Assembly (NCBI RefSeq): GCF_019973775.1
Contig: NZ_AP025032.1
Location: forward strand, 1,984,001-2,048,000
Length of the DNA: 64,000 nucleotides
DNA from: Aureimonas sp. SA4125
GTDB lineage: Bacteria; Pseudomonadota; Alphaproteobacteria; Rhizobiales; Rhizobiaceae
Direction of reading: 5' to 3'
Part shown: one piece after another, positions 8,761 through 17,453 of the stretch
Layout of the letters: each line of letters begins with the position of its first letter
Numbering within the stretch: position 1 is the stretch's first letter
Translations under genes and position numbers: made by a program
Notes under the pieces: generated by a model
The model's input: the letters and a program-made list of their open reading frames with translations, nothing else
The model's database searches: none
What the model was told of the DNA's origin: nothing

Positions 8761-10176
8761 TCACGTCTCCGCGTCGTACCCGGCGACACCGCTGTCGAGC
8801 AGCCGACGCAGGCGCTCGAGCCCGACTTTGACCGTGTCGCGTTGCGAGGCGGAGAAGGCGATGCGGACGCGGTGATAGCTGCGGTCCATGCGCGCGGACT
8901 TGTATTCGTCCTCGTCGTCGATGAGGAGGTCCTGGGCGAGCGCTGCGTTGCGGAACGTGCCGGACAGCCAGGCCTCCGGCAGCTTCAGCCAGATGAAGGG
9001 CACGTTCGGATGCGAGCGGAAGTCGTGGCCGGCAAAGACCCCGCGTGCGATCGCTTCTCGCGCCGTCGCTTCCGCCACGGTGCGCCGGCTGATGTCCTGT
9101 GCCGCGCCCGAGAGAACGAGCCGGGCCGCGGCCTCGGTGAGGATGAAGGAGAGCCCGCCCGTCGTCATCTTGTGCGTGACCTTCACGCGCTGGCTGAGAT
9201 GCGGTGGGCAGGCGACCCAGCCGCCGCGCACCCCGGCGGCCACCGCCTTCGACAGGCCCCCGACGACAAACGTGCGCTCCGGCGCAAAGCTCGCGATCAG
9301 CGGCGTCGGATCGCCGGAGACGCCGCCATAGATGTCGTCCTCGATCAGCCAGACGTCGTGGCGCCGAGCGATCTGGGCGATGGCGCGGCGCCGTTCCTCG
9401 TTCAAGATCGTCAGCGTCGGATTGTGCGCCGTCGGGATCAGGAAGGCGACCTTGGGATGCTGCTGCGCGCAGACGCGCTCGAAATCCTCCGGCACCATGC
9501 CGCCATCGTCGGTTTCCACCGGCGCGATCCGCCGTCCGATGAGGCGCGTGCTGCGGCTGAGCTGGCTGTAGGTCAGCGTCTCGAACGCCACCCGGTCGCC
9601 CGGCGCGGTGACCGCCGCGATCACCGCCAGCGCCGCGGCATGGGCGCCGTGGGTCGGCACGATGTCCGCCGGGTCGGGCTGCCAGCCGTTGCGCTGTAGC
9701 CAGAGGGCGCCGGCGTCGAGCCAGGACTGCTGATGGGTACGCGAATAGCTCGCGATGTTGAGGGGATGGTCTGATGCCACCGAGGCGAAGATCTCGCCGA
9801 TGATGGCGCCCTGACCGATGTCGGGGGCGGCGGTCGAATCGAAGCGCAGCTTGTCCGGCGGGGCGTCGTGGAGCCGGGTTCCGCCAAAGTCCGGCAGGAT
9901 GGGCGCCGAGGCGCCGGGCACGGCACCGGGAGCCGGCGCAAGGACATAGGTGCCGCGTCCGATCTCGCCGCTGACGAGACCGCGCTCGCGCAACAGCCCG
10001 TAGGCGCGCCCGACGGTCCCGATTGTCACCCCAAGATCGAAGGCAAGGTTTCGCTGCGGCGGCAGCTTCGCGGCGGGCGCAAGCGTCCCGTCTGCCATGG
10101 CCGACTCGATCGCGTCGGCGAGGCGGGCATAGAAAGGGCCTTCGCCCTCGCGGGGTTTGGGGATCCATATTGTCAT
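8761..10176 (-). CDS. MocR-family transcription regulator (GntR helix-turn-helix fused to aminotransferase domain)
   Basis: The N-terminal 75 residues form a GntR winged helix (LPPQRNLAFDLGVTIGTVGR at 38–57). Residues about 110–470 are a fold type I aminotransferase with Asn252, Asp281 and the PLP lysine Lys310 in GGLSKAVAAG. Members typically sense PLP or an amino-compound adduct and autoregulate; the ligand here is unknown. The gene is divergent from a DUF1127 gene 83 bp away. The palindrome ATTGTC-N5-GACAAT overlaps its start codon, with further half-sites in the shared promoter, suggesting autorepression and control of the neighbour. Confidence 0.92.
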   Translation of the reverse strand: MTIWIPKPREGEGPFYARLADAIESAMADGTLAPAAKLPPQRNLAFDLGVTIGTVGRAYGLLRERGLVSGEIGRGTYVLAPAPGAVPGASAPILPDFGGTRLHDAPPDKLRFDSTAAPDIGQGAIIGEIFASVASDHPLNIASYSRTHQQSWLDAGALWLQRNGWQPDPADIVPTHGAHAAALAVIAAVTAPGDRVAFETLTYSQLSRSTRLIGRRIAPVETDDGGMVPEDFERVCAQQHPKVAFLIPTAHNPTLTILNEERRRAIAQIARRHDVWLIEDDIYGGVSGDPTPLIASFAPERTFVVGGLSKAVAAGVRGGWVACPPHLSQRVKVTHKMTTGGLSFILTEAAARLVLSGAAQDISRRTVAEATAREAIARGVFAGHDFRSHPNVPFIWLKLPEAWLSGTFRNAALAQDLLIDDEDEYKSARMDRSYHRVRIAFSASQRDTVKVGLERLRRLLDSGVAGYDAET

Positions 10177-10185
10177 GAGGACAAT
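10169..10185. promoter_or_regulatory. Palindrome ATTGTC-N5-GACAAT, candidate MocR operator
   Basis: The perfect 6-bp inverted repeat overlaps the ATG of the MocR gene. A second GACAAT occurs at 10222–10227, ATTGCC at 10193–10198 and TACAAT at 10254–10259, all between the two divergent genes. Mixed inverted and direct repeats are the usual MocR binding layout. Confidence 0.45.
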
Positions 10186-10259
10186 GAACTATATTGCCAA
10201 TCGATCCGCGTCAATCATAGAGACAATAGCGATAAGGGGCAGAAAAAAAGGGATACAAT

Positions 10260-10496
10260 ATGAGCATCCATCTCGATGAGAGGGTGACAATTCATTCCGG
10301 GGGAGTTCGGTCGGCCGAGTGGACGAGGCGGATCGCGGCTCGCGCCTCGCGTTGGGTGGCCACGCTGCGTCGGCATTCGGCGCTGTACGTCAGCCGCCGC
10401 CAGTTGCTGGATCTGTCGGAAGCACAGCTTCGCGATATCGGCGTCACGCGGGCGGAAGCAGCCGCCGAGGCACGCCGCGGCTTCGGCTGGCGCTAA
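10260..10496 (+). CDS. DUF1127 (YjiS-like) small protein
   Basis: The 78-aa, arginine-rich protein ends with the DUF1127 segment (RRQLLDLSEAQLRDIGVTR, residues about 46–64). AAAGGGA precedes ATG 10260 at good spacing. DUF1127 proteins in alphaproteobacteria are often stress-regulated and some bind RNA or modulate sRNA processing; the role here is not known. It is divergent from a MocR regulator and shares its operator region, so it is a likely target. The N-terminal 30 residues are not part of the domain. Confidence 0.85.
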   Translation: MSIHLDERVTIHSGGVRSAEWTRRIAARASRWVATLRRHSALYVSRRQLLDLSEAQLRDIGVTRAEAAAEARRGFGWR

Positions 10497-10585
10497 GGGC
10501 AAAGGCGAAGCGTTCCCCTCCACGGTTCGTGACGGCGCCAGGCCTTTCGCCGGTGCATCGTTGCGGAGAGCAGTCCGGAGAGCGC

Positions 10586-11578
10586 CTACTTGGCCGACGC
10601 TCCGCCCGGCAAAGCGCCGATCCAGTCGATGATGCGCGAGGTGATCTCGTCGCTCGTCGCCGGCGAGAGCACGCGGCCTGCCAGAACATGGTGGTTGGGA
10701 TCACCCGTCACCGGCACCTGGATCAGCCTTTGCGGCGCGCCCCAGCGTGCGGCGACCGCCTCTGTGGCGGCGGGGTCGACGATCTTGTCCTGCGGGGAGA
10801 CCAGGAAGAGTGCGGGGATGGCGATCTTCCCGACATCGAGGCTCCGCACGGCGCGGATGAGCGCGCCCATCGGCAGGAGCGCCACCAGCGGATAGCGAGT
10901 CGTCCAGTGCGCCGCCTGCGCCGCGTTGACCGGCTCGAAGCTGCGCTCCTCGCCCATGAGCCGGGGGCCGATTTCACGGGCGAAGGGAAGTTCGAGCGCG
11001 AAGGCGTAGCGGTCGAGAAGGCGATAGTTCGGCGAGACCAGCACCATCCCGGCGACGTCGTCCATCACGCCGGGGCGCGTCGCGCCGAGCGTCGCCAGCG
11101 TGCCGCCGGTCGAGGTCGCGACGACGATCACGCGCTCGCCGATCATCCTGCCGATGGCGACGGCCTCGGTCAGATCGTTCAGCCATTCGTTGACGTTCGT
11201 GCGGCCGAGCGCCGTGCCGTCGCGCCCGTGGCCGGAGAGGCGTGCGAAGAAGAGGTTCGCGCCCAAATGCTGCGCCACGTCGTCCGGCACCGGCCGGATC
11301 TCCTCCTTCGATGCCGAGAAACCATGGACGTAGACGATGGCGAGCGGCGTCTTGGCGCGGGAGGCGGGATAGGCCCAGACGATTTCCTTCGCGTCGGCTG
11401 GCCTCAGATTGGCGATGTTCGCCTCGGTGCGCGCGAGATAGGCGTCGGGATCGCTGCCGATGACGGCGGGATCGAAGGTGATCGTCAGATCCACTGGCTC
11501 GCGCGGCCCGGCCACCCAGGCGGCGGCGCCGGTCAGGATCAGAAGAAACAGGATGATGAGACTGATGCGAAGGAACAC
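10586..11578 (-). CDS. Membrane-anchored alpha/beta hydrolase
   Basis: The protein of about 330 aa begins with a hydrophobic anchor (FLRISLIILFLLILTGAAA). The hydrolase fold has VYVHGFSASKEE as the oxyanion loop, ATSTGGTLA as the nucleophile elbow (Ser in a T-S-T-G context rather than strict G-x-S-x-G), SPQDKIVDP for the acid and DPNHHVL for the catalytic His. The substrate is unknown; esterase or lipase-like activity in the periplasm is likely. The start is uncertain: GTG 11578 begins just before the anchor but has no clear ribosome binding site, and the frame stays open to 11689. The gene is divergent from ald. Confidence 0.8.
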   Translation of the reverse strand: MFLRISLIILFLLILTGAAAWVAGPREPVDLTITFDPAVIGSDPDAYLARTEANIANLRPADAKEIVWAYPASRAKTPLAIVYVHGFSASKEEIRPVPDDVAQHLGANLFFARLSGHGRDGTALGRTNVNEWLNDLTEAVAIGRMIGERVIVVATSTGGTLATLGATRPGVMDDVAGMVLVSPNYRLLDRYAFALELPFAREIGPRLMGEERSFEPVNAAQAAHWTTRYPLVALLPMGALIRAVRSLDVGKIAIPALFLVSPQDKIVDPAATEAVAARWGAPQRLIQVPVTGDPNHHVLAGRVLSPATSDEITSRIIDWIGALPGGASAK

Positions 11579-11712
11579 GGCCGGCCCGCAGGGAGAGATC
11601 GGAAGCAGTTGACTTAGCCGGTTTGCCCCGCCGTTCAAACATCGATGCGCCGAGGCCTTCGATAATGCCGGACCGCGTGGCATAAACATGCCACGGGGCG
11701 AAGGGGAACAGC

Positions 11713-12834
11713 ATGCACGTCGGATGTCCGAAAGAAATCAAGAACCACGAATACCGCGTCGGCCTGACGCCGGGTGCGGTCCGTGAGTATGTCACGCATG
11801 GCCACAGCGTTCTCGTCGAGACGGGGGCGGGCCTCGGCATCGGCGCGACGGACGCCGACTACCTTGCCGCCGGCGCCACCATCGCGTCGTCTGCCGCCGA
11901 GGTGTTTTCCGCAAGCGACATGGTGGTCAAGGTCAAGGAGCCGCAGCCGCACGAATGGGTGCAGTTGCGCCCCGGCCAGATCCTCTACACCTATCTCCAC
12001 CTTGCCCCCGATCCGGCGCAGACCGAGGGCCTGCTGGCCTCCGGCGTCACCGCCATCGCCTACGAGACGGTGACGGACGCGCGCGGCGGCCTGCCGCTGC
12101 TGGCGCCGATGTCGGAAGTCGCCGGGCGGCTGTCGATCCAGGCGGCGGCGACGGCGCTGGAAAAGGCGCATGGCGGCCGCGGCATTCTCCTCGGCGGCGT
12201 CCCCGGCGTCGCGCCGGCGAAGATCGCCATCATCGGCGGCGGCGTCGTCGGCAAGGAAGCGGCGAAGATGGCGATCGGCCTCGGCGCCGACGTCACCATC
12301 CTCGATCGGTCGATCCCGCGCCTGCGCGATCTCGACGACCTCTTCGCCGGCCGCGTCCATACGCGATATTCCACCGTCGCGGCGATCGAGGAAGAGGTGT
12401 TTTCGGCCGATGCGGTGATCGGCGCGGTGCTCATTCCCGGTGCCTCGGCGCCGCAACTCGTGACGCGCGCCATGCTCGCGCTGATGAAGCCGGGCGCCGT
12501 CCTCGTCGACGTCGCGATCGATCAGGGCGGCTGCTTCGAGACCTCGCACGCCACCACCCATGCCGAGCCGACCTACGAGGTCGGCGGTATCGTGCATTAC
12601 TGCGTGGCGAACATGCCCGGCGCGGTGCCGGTGACGTCGACGCACGCCCTCAACAACGCGACATTGCCCTTCGGCCTCGCGCTTGCCGACCACGGCCTCG
12701 ATGCGCTGATGCGGGACCCGCATCTGATGGCCGGCCTCAACGTCCACCGCGGCCAGATCACCAACCGTGCCGTCGCGCAGTCGCTCGGACGCGACCTGGT
12801 CGAGCCACAGGTGGCGCTGGCAAGCCGCGCGTGA
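11713..12834 (+). CDS. ald: Alanine dehydrogenase
   Basis: NAD-dependent interconversion of L-alanine with pyruvate and ammonia. The 373-aa protein has the family's substrate residues Arg15, Lys75 (VKVKEP) and His96 (YTYLH), and the Rossmann motif IIGGGVVGKEAAK. Length and start (MHVGCPKEIKNHEYRVGLTP) are standard. It stands alone and is usually induced by alanine through an Lrp/AldR-type activator; no such gene is adjacent. Confidence 0.96.
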   Translation: MHVGCPKEIKNHEYRVGLTPGAVREYVTHGHSVLVETGAGLGIGATDADYLAAGATIASSAAEVFSASDMVVKVKEPQPHEWVQLRPGQILYTYLHLAPDPAQTEGLLASGVTAIAYETVTDARGGLPLLAPMSEVAGRLSIQAAATALEKAHGGRGILLGGVPGVAPAKIAIIGGGVVGKEAAKMAIGLGADVTILDRSIPRLRDLDDLFAGRVHTRYSTVAAIEEEVFSADAVIGAVLIPGASAPQLVTRAMLALMKPGAVLVDVAIDQGGCFETSHATTHAEPTYEVGGIVHYCVANMPGAVPVTSTHALNNATLPFGLALADHGLDALMRDPHLMAGLNVHRGQITNRAVAQSLGRDLVEPQVALASRA

Positions 12835-13112
12835 TGGAATGACGCCTGACGGTGGCGTGGCGACGTACCATCGTCGGCACGCCATCGGGCGCGACGAAGG
12901 CGGCCAGAGTGGCTCGGCAACCCTGCTTCGACCGATCGCCACGTGGCCTGAGGCCGGCAGGCAATCCACTTATCAGGCCGCCGAGCCTGTTCGGACAAAC
13001 AGAGCCACCTCCTGGCCCTGACAATGCGCCGCAGTTCGGCGCTATTCTCCTTGAGCTCTCCCGGACCCAAGTCGTGCACGTCGCGCAGGATAATCTGCGT
13101 CGCACCTGAAAG

Positions 13113-14447
13113 GTGATCACCTTGGCGCCTCGCTTTCCCCCGTCCGCCGGCTCTTCCGTTCCCAGCCGCCGCCTGTCGCGAATGGCACGGCTGGGAGGCA
13201 TGGCGGCCAACGTCGCCGGTGGCATGCTTCTGGACGGCGCCAGCCGGTTCGCGCGGGGCGAGCGACCGCGTCTGGAAGATCTGCTGATGACGCCCGCAAA
13301 TGTTCTGAAGGTGACGGGGCAACTCGCCCATCTGCGCGGCGCCGCGATGAAGATGGGGCAGCTGATCTCCATGGAGGCCGGTACGTTCCTGCCGCCAGAG
13401 CTCAGCGCCATCATGGCGCGCCTGCGCGCCGACGCAGAGCCCATGCCGCGCCACCAGGTTCAGAGCGTGCTTGATCGCGAATGGGGACCGGGATGGCAGT
13501 CGCGTTTCGAGGACTTTTCCTTTCGGCCGATGGCCGCTGCGTCCATCGGGCAGGTACACCGCGCCGTTACGACGGACGGACGGGACCTCGCCGTCAAGAT
13601 CCAGTATCCCGGCGTCCGCCGCAGCATCGACAGCGACGTCGACAATGTCGCGACGCTCTTGCGCATGTCGGGCATGGTGCCGCGCCATCTCGACATCGCA
13701 CCGCTTCTCGGCGAGGCCAAGCGGCAGCTTCGCGAAGAGGCTGACTACGCGCTTGAGGCGGACTACATCGAGCGCTACGCGGCGCTTCTCGGTGACGATC
13801 CGGACTTTCTGCTCCCGGCCGTGCACCGCGACCTGTCCGGTGGGAGCATCCTGGCGATGACCTACCTGCCCAGCGTGCCGATCGAGACGCTGGAGAGCGC
13901 GCCGCAGGAGGAACGCGACCGTGTCGCAAGGCTCCTTCTCGACCTTGCCCTTCGTGAGATCTTCGATTTCCAGCTCATGCAGACCGATCCGAACCTCGCA
14001 AACTTCCGCTACGAGCCGGAGACGCGCAGGATCGTTCTGCTCGATTTCGGCGCAACGCGGGCCTTCACCGCATCCTTCGCCGAGGAGTGCCGCGCGCTCG
14101 CCGCGGCCGGCATCGCAGACGACCGGTCCGGCATGCATGCGGCGCTCACCGCCATGGGGCTCATCGACGAAACCGTTCCGAAGCGGCATCAGGACAGAGT
14201 GATGGCTATGGTCGACAGGACGAGGGCACTGCTGTTGCGCTCCGACGTCTTTGACTTCGGCGACACCACGTTTCTGCACGATCTTCGAGAGCAGGGGATA
14301 GAGTTCGCCAGCGAACGCGACGGCTGGCGCCTGCCGCCGACCGACACGCTGTTTCTCCAGCGAAAGTTCGGCGGCATCTATCTCCTGGCCTCCCGGCTCA
14401 AGGCACGCCTCGATGTGAAAGCGCTGCTGTCACCGCATCTGCTTTAG
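13113..14447 (+). CDS. ABC1/UbiB-family atypical kinase (AarF-like)
   Basis: The 444-aa protein shows the UbiB-family landmarks: KMGQ (KxGQ) at residues 80–83, the Ala-rich loop AAASIGQVH at 141–149, Lys162 in AVKIQ, TDPNLANF at 291–298 and DFG at 311–313. Family members have ATPase/kinase-like activity and assist ubiquinone biosynthesis or lipid homeostasis. No C-terminal membrane span is obvious, as in the shorter alphaproteobacterial paralogues, so it is not confidently UbiB itself. The start is a GTG with a weak ribosome binding site; the 278 bp before it hold nothing recognisable. Confidence 0.85.
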   Translation: MITLAPRFPPSAGSSVPSRRLSRMARLGGMAANVAGGMLLDGASRFARGERPRLEDLLMTPANVLKVTGQLAHLRGAAMKMGQLISMEAGTFLPPELSAIMARLRADAEPMPRHQVQSVLDREWGPGWQSRFEDFSFRPMAAASIGQVHRAVTTDGRDLAVKIQYPGVRRSIDSDVDNVATLLRMSGMVPRHLDIAPLLGEAKRQLREEADYALEADYIERYAALLGDDPDFLLPAVHRDLSGGSILAMTYLPSVPIETLESAPQEERDRVARLLLDLALREIFDFQLMQTDPNLANFRYEPETRRIVLLDFGATRAFTASFAEECRALAAAGIADDRSGMHAALTAMGLIDETVPKRHQDRVMAMVDRTRALLLRSDVFDFGDTTFLHDLREQGIEFASERDGWRLPPTDTLFLQRKFGGIYLLASRLKARLDVKALLSPHLL

Positions 14448-14905
14448 GTAGCGGGTGCTGCCACAAGCTTCTCGAAAGCCGCTCGGCTGGTGACTCCGCC
14501 AAACATGAGCCGAGGAGCGGACCTTCCCGTAAAATCCGCCTTCCGGTCCGTCGCCGTCAGCCTGAACCAGAGCGTAAACCGCCAGCCGAGTTGCGACTCG
14601 ATCGTCCCAAGTCGCGCAACCGTCCGGCAACAGTGATCAGGTGGCAGTGGAACTCATCTCGCTCAGCCGGGCCGGGTCCTCCGCAGGGCCGCCCTCGAGC
14701 AGAATGAGGACATCGATCTTCCGGCGCGAAGCGGAAGAGGTCGGGCTTGGGCCCCGGTGCGGAACATTCCCCATGTCCCTTGGACCGGCCGACGGTATCG
14801 GACGCGACTCAGCCGAGGGGCCTACAGCCAACGAGTTTTGAGCCGCCGTCTGCAAAAGCCGGCACGAACTGAGGTAGTCGATTGATACCAAAAGCATGTG
14901 AGCCA
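14448..14905. other. Gene-poor stretch before the tRNA-Asn islet
   Basis: No frame with a ribosome binding site and recognisable product on either strand. It ends at a 21-bp copy of the tRNA-Asn 3' end. Confidence 0.4.
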
Positions 14906-14926
14906 AAATGGCTCCCCGAGCAGGAC
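14906..14926 (-). repeat. Distal copy of the tRNA-Asn 3' end (att-like direct repeat)
   Basis: Twenty of 21 bases equal 17196–17216, which covers the CCA, the 3' acceptor strand and the start of the T-arm of tRNA-Asn (core GGCTCCCCGAG). Same orientation, 2.29 kb apart. Such repeats mark where a tRNA-targeting integrase inserted an element. Confidence 0.65.
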
Positions 14927-15197
14927 GCAAGCACCTGATTTTGCTGGCCTTGTTGCGCACATCCGCTTGATTTTCATAACGCGCATGTCACTATGGTTGC
15001 AGGGTTTAACCCGACTGCAAGCCACGGCTCGACAAGACGTGCCTCGCCGCGGGGCGGCAGGCCGTCGCCATGCCGTAGCCATGCAGTGTTGTCTACCGGT
15101 GGACCGGAGCCCGCATCACCGAAGAGCGGAGGGAGGCGGCTAGGCCAGATACAAAAAGGCCTCGCCGAAGCGAGGCCCGCACTGACGTCGTCGCGTT

Positions 15198-15509
15198 CTA
15201 ATATCGACGATAGTTGTTCGCCTTGCGGTGAATGTTCCGGTTGGCGCGATCCTGCATCCGCTCCACCTTCCGGCGCTCACGAGGGGTTACGTAGCCGTCA
15301 CGCGCGACACGCCTTTGGGCCCTGTCGATGCGGTTCTGTTGACGAACGAGGTTCCTCGTTTCCCGAGGGGTGAGGTCACCCTGCACCAGAGCGCGGCCGA
15401 TCCGGTGCTCTTGCCTGTTTTCCCGGTACTCGCCGCGTGCGGTCTGGGCAAGGGTGGGAATTGCACCAGCCAGCACAAGTGCGACGGTGGCGATAATCAT
15501 CTTCCTCAT
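15198..15509 (-). CDS. Small secreted basic protein with two similar segments
   Basis: The 103-aa protein starts with a signal peptide (MRKMIIATVALVLAGAIPTLAQ). The mature part is highly charged and contains two similar units, GDLTPRETRNLVRQQNRIDR and GYVTPRERRKVERMQDRANR. Proteins with this repeated T-P-R-E/Q-x-R pattern are common uncharacterised periplasmic proteins in proteobacteria. ATG 15509 has GGAG eleven bases upstream; a TTG at 15518 is an alternative. An IS256 element is inserted about 110 bp upstream, so its native promoter region has been split or displaced. Confidence 0.6.
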   Translation of the reverse strand: MRKMIIATVALVLAGAIPTLAQTARGEYRENRQEHRIGRALVQGDLTPRETRNLVRQQNRIDRAQRRVARDGYVTPRERRKVERMQDRANRNIHRKANNYRRY

Positions 15510-15621
15510 ATCGTTCAAATCTCCGACCTCGGTTTAAGCGATGGGGGGAAGCATCGTCTATCGAGAATGAACGATGCACTAAGGCTCCATTCATTCGAGG
15601 TTCAGAAAAGCCAGCGGAGCT

Positions 15622-15629
15622 CCGGCGAC
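15622..15629 (+). repeat. 8-bp target-site duplication, left copy
   Basis: CCGGCGAC directly abuts the left end of the IS and recurs at 17005–17012 abutting the right end. The 8-bp length fits IS256-family transposition. Confidence 0.8.
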
Positions 15630-15657
15630 GGTAGTGTCCGCGCTCGTGGTGGAAATT
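15630..15657 (+). repeat. Left terminal inverted repeat of the IS
   Basis: The 28-bp end begins GGTAGTGTCCG and finishes CGTGGTGGAAATT. It matches the right end in reverse complement at 23 of 28 positions; mismatches are at positions 4 and 12–15. Confidence 0.85.
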
Positions 15658-15743
15658 CCGACATTGAAAGGTGTGGCTGAGGCGGTCACCGGATAGGGCG
15701 GCTAAGGTGGAGTTGCGAGACTTCAACCTGACCGGAGAACCCG

Positions 15744-16952
15744 ATGACCGAGGACAGACTACCGCTTGCCGAGCTTTTTGCGAAAGCCGGGGACGGCGAT
15801 TTCCTGAGAACGATAGCCGAGAGCGTGATGCAGCTCCTTATGGAGGTCGACGTTGAAGGCATGATCGGCGCCGGGCGCCACGAACGGACGCAGGAACGGG
15901 CGACTTATCGCAATGGCTACCGCGACCGCTCGCTCGACACGCGGCTCGGCTCGTTGCAGCTTCGGATACCCAAGCTTCGGCAGGGCAGCTACTTCCCGCC
16001 GTTCCTGGAGCCGAGAAAGCTCTCGGAGAAGGCCTTGGTTGCCGTCATTCAGGAAGCTTGGATCAGCGGCGTTTCCACCCGGCGGGTCGACGATCTGGTA
16101 CAGGCCATGGGGCTGTCGGGGATCGGCAAGAGCACCGTATCGAAGCTGTGCAAAGACATCGACGAACGCGTCGGCGGCTTCCTCGACCGTCCTCTCACTG
16201 GCGACTGGCCCTACCTCTGGCTGGATGCGACCTACCTGAAGCAGCGCGAGGGTGGACGCATCGTTTCGGTCGCCGCCATAATCGCCGTGGCCGTGAACAC
16301 GGACGGCAAGCGCGAGATCGTCGGCCTTCACATCGGCCCCTCGGAAGCGGAGACGTTTTGGTCGAGCTTCCTCAAGAGCCTCGTGCGCCGCGGCCTGTCC
16401 GGCGTGAAGCTCGTGATCTCGGATGCTCACGAAGGGCTGAAAGCCGCCATTCGCCGGGTGTTCAGCGCCTCCTGGCAGCGCTGCCGGGTGCATTGGATGC
16501 GCAACGCCCTGTCGTATGTCCCGAAGGCGCAGCAGAGCATGGCGGCGGCCGCGCTGCGCCAAGCCTTCGCCCAGCCCGATCGTGCTAGCGCCAGCCAGGC
16601 GCTGCGCCACGTCGCCGACCAGCTTCGGGGAAAGTGTCCAAAGCTCGGGGCCTTCATCGACAACAGCGAGACCGACGTGCTGGCGCACATGGATTTTCCC
16701 AGTCAGCACCGGACCCGGATCCATTCGACGAATTCCCTGGAGCGCCTGAACAAGGAGGTGAAGCGGCGTGCCGACGTCGTCGGAATCTTCCCGAACGAGG
16801 GATCCATCATCCGGCTCATCGGCGCCGTCCTTCTCGAGGCCAACGACGAATGGCAGATCCAGAACCGCTACATGCAGACCGAACCCATGGCCGACCTCAT
16901 GGCCATGGGCAACACTGCAAAACCCGAACAGATTTCCACCGAAGTCGCCTGA
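15744..16952 (+). CDS. IS256-family (Mutator superfamily) transposase
   Basis: The 402-aa DDE transposase carries catalytic Asp161 (WLDATY), Asp227 (VISDAHEGL) and Glu333 (NSLERLNKE), in the order and context typical of IS256. The Cys/His region CRVHWMRN is also present. Full length, no frameshift; ATG 15744 follows GGAGA. It catalyses copy-and-paste movement of the surrounding 1,375-bp element. Confidence 0.95.
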   Translation: MTEDRLPLAELFAKAGDGDFLRTIAESVMQLLMEVDVEGMIGAGRHERTQERATYRNGYRDRSLDTRLGSLQLRIPKLRQGSYFPPFLEPRKLSEKALVAVIQEAWISGVSTRRVDDLVQAMGLSGIGKSTVSKLCKDIDERVGGFLDRPLTGDWPYLWLDATYLKQREGGRIVSVAAIIAVAVNTDGKREIVGLHIGPSEAETFWSSFLKSLVRRGLSGVKLVISDAHEGLKAAIRRVFSASWQRCRVHWMRNALSYVPKAQQSMAAAALRQAFAQPDRASASQALRHVADQLRGKCPKLGAFIDNSETDVLAHMDFPSQHRTRIHSTNSLERLNKEVKRRADVVGIFPNEGSIIRLIGAVLLEANDEWQIQNRYMQTEPMADLMAMGNTAKPEQISTEVA

Positions 16953-16976
16953 AACGGAGCCGCTTCAGCTACACTC

Positions 16977-17004
16977 AATTTCCACCACGTTGACGGACAC
17001 GACC
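16977..17004 (-). repeat. Right terminal inverted repeat of the IS
   Basis: The reverse complement begins GGTCGTGTCCG and ends CGTGGTGGAAATT, pairing with the left end at 23 of 28 positions. Confidence 0.85.
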
Positions 17005-17012
17005 CCGGCGAC
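17005..17012 (+). repeat. 8-bp target-site duplication, right copy
   Basis: CCGGCGAC, identical to 15622–15629 and directly adjacent to the right IS end. Confidence 0.8.
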
Positions 17013-17198
17013 CCTCAGCACTCACCGCGCGCTAAGGCGCGAGGGCGCTTCACGTTGCGTTGTCGCATGGACCAGCCGAGGGTATCGGGACACCCCTGTG
17101 AGTCAAGGAAACGCGACAGGAGACGTTATGAACGAACTTATGTCGCCGCCAGCATCAGCCAAAATGTTGCAACAGTAACAACGTTTTAACGGATCAAA

Positions 17199-17274
17199 TG
17201 GCTCCCCGAGTAGGACTCGAACCTACGACCTAGCGATTAACAGTCGCGCGCTCTACCAACTGAGCTATCGGGGA
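17199..17274 (-). tRNA. tRNA-Asn(GUU)
   Basis: Acceptor stem TCCCCGA/TCGGGGA with discriminator G and encoded CCA. The loop CTGTTAA gives anticodon GTT. D-arm AGCTCAGTTGGTAGAGC and T-loop GGTTCGAGTCC are canonical. Its 3' end is duplicated at 14906–14926, so it served as an integration site. Confidence 0.97.
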
Positions 17275-17453
17275 ACAGGCGTCACTGACGCGCCGCTGCC
17301 TATAGCAAGCATGTTCCCGTCTTGCAAAGAGGCATTGTCGCCAAAAATGCGCTTTCTGCGTCAAAGGCCTGCGGTACCGGGCCTTTTTCTTTCCATGATG
17401 ATGTCCCATCTGCAGGCGACGGCCTTGTTCCGGTACCCTGAAAGAAGAATCGC

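Larger units (their letters stand above)
15630..17004 (+). mobile_element. Complete IS256-family insertion sequence, 1,375 bp
   Basis: The inverted repeats at 15630–15657 and 16977–17004 match at 23 of 28 positions, beginning GGTAGTGTCCG and GGTCGTGTCCG. They enclose one intact transposase gene and are flanked by the 8-bp duplication CCGGCGAC. Intact ends and duplication indicate a relatively recent insertion that is still structurally competent. Confidence 0.9.
14906..17216. mobile_element. 2.3-kb islet bounded by tRNA-Asn 3'-end repeats
   Basis: The segment lies downstream of the 3' end of tRNA-Asn and is closed by a near-perfect copy of that end. It contains a small secreted basic protein gene and a complete IS256-family element, but no integrase, so it looks like the remnant of a larger tRNA-integrated element. 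Bases 14927–15197 contain no recognised gene. Confidence 0.5.

Noticed and set aside
12852..13109. 85-codon frame directly before the ABC1 kinase gene
   Set aside because: Product is Pro/Arg-rich without family resemblance and has no ribosome binding site.
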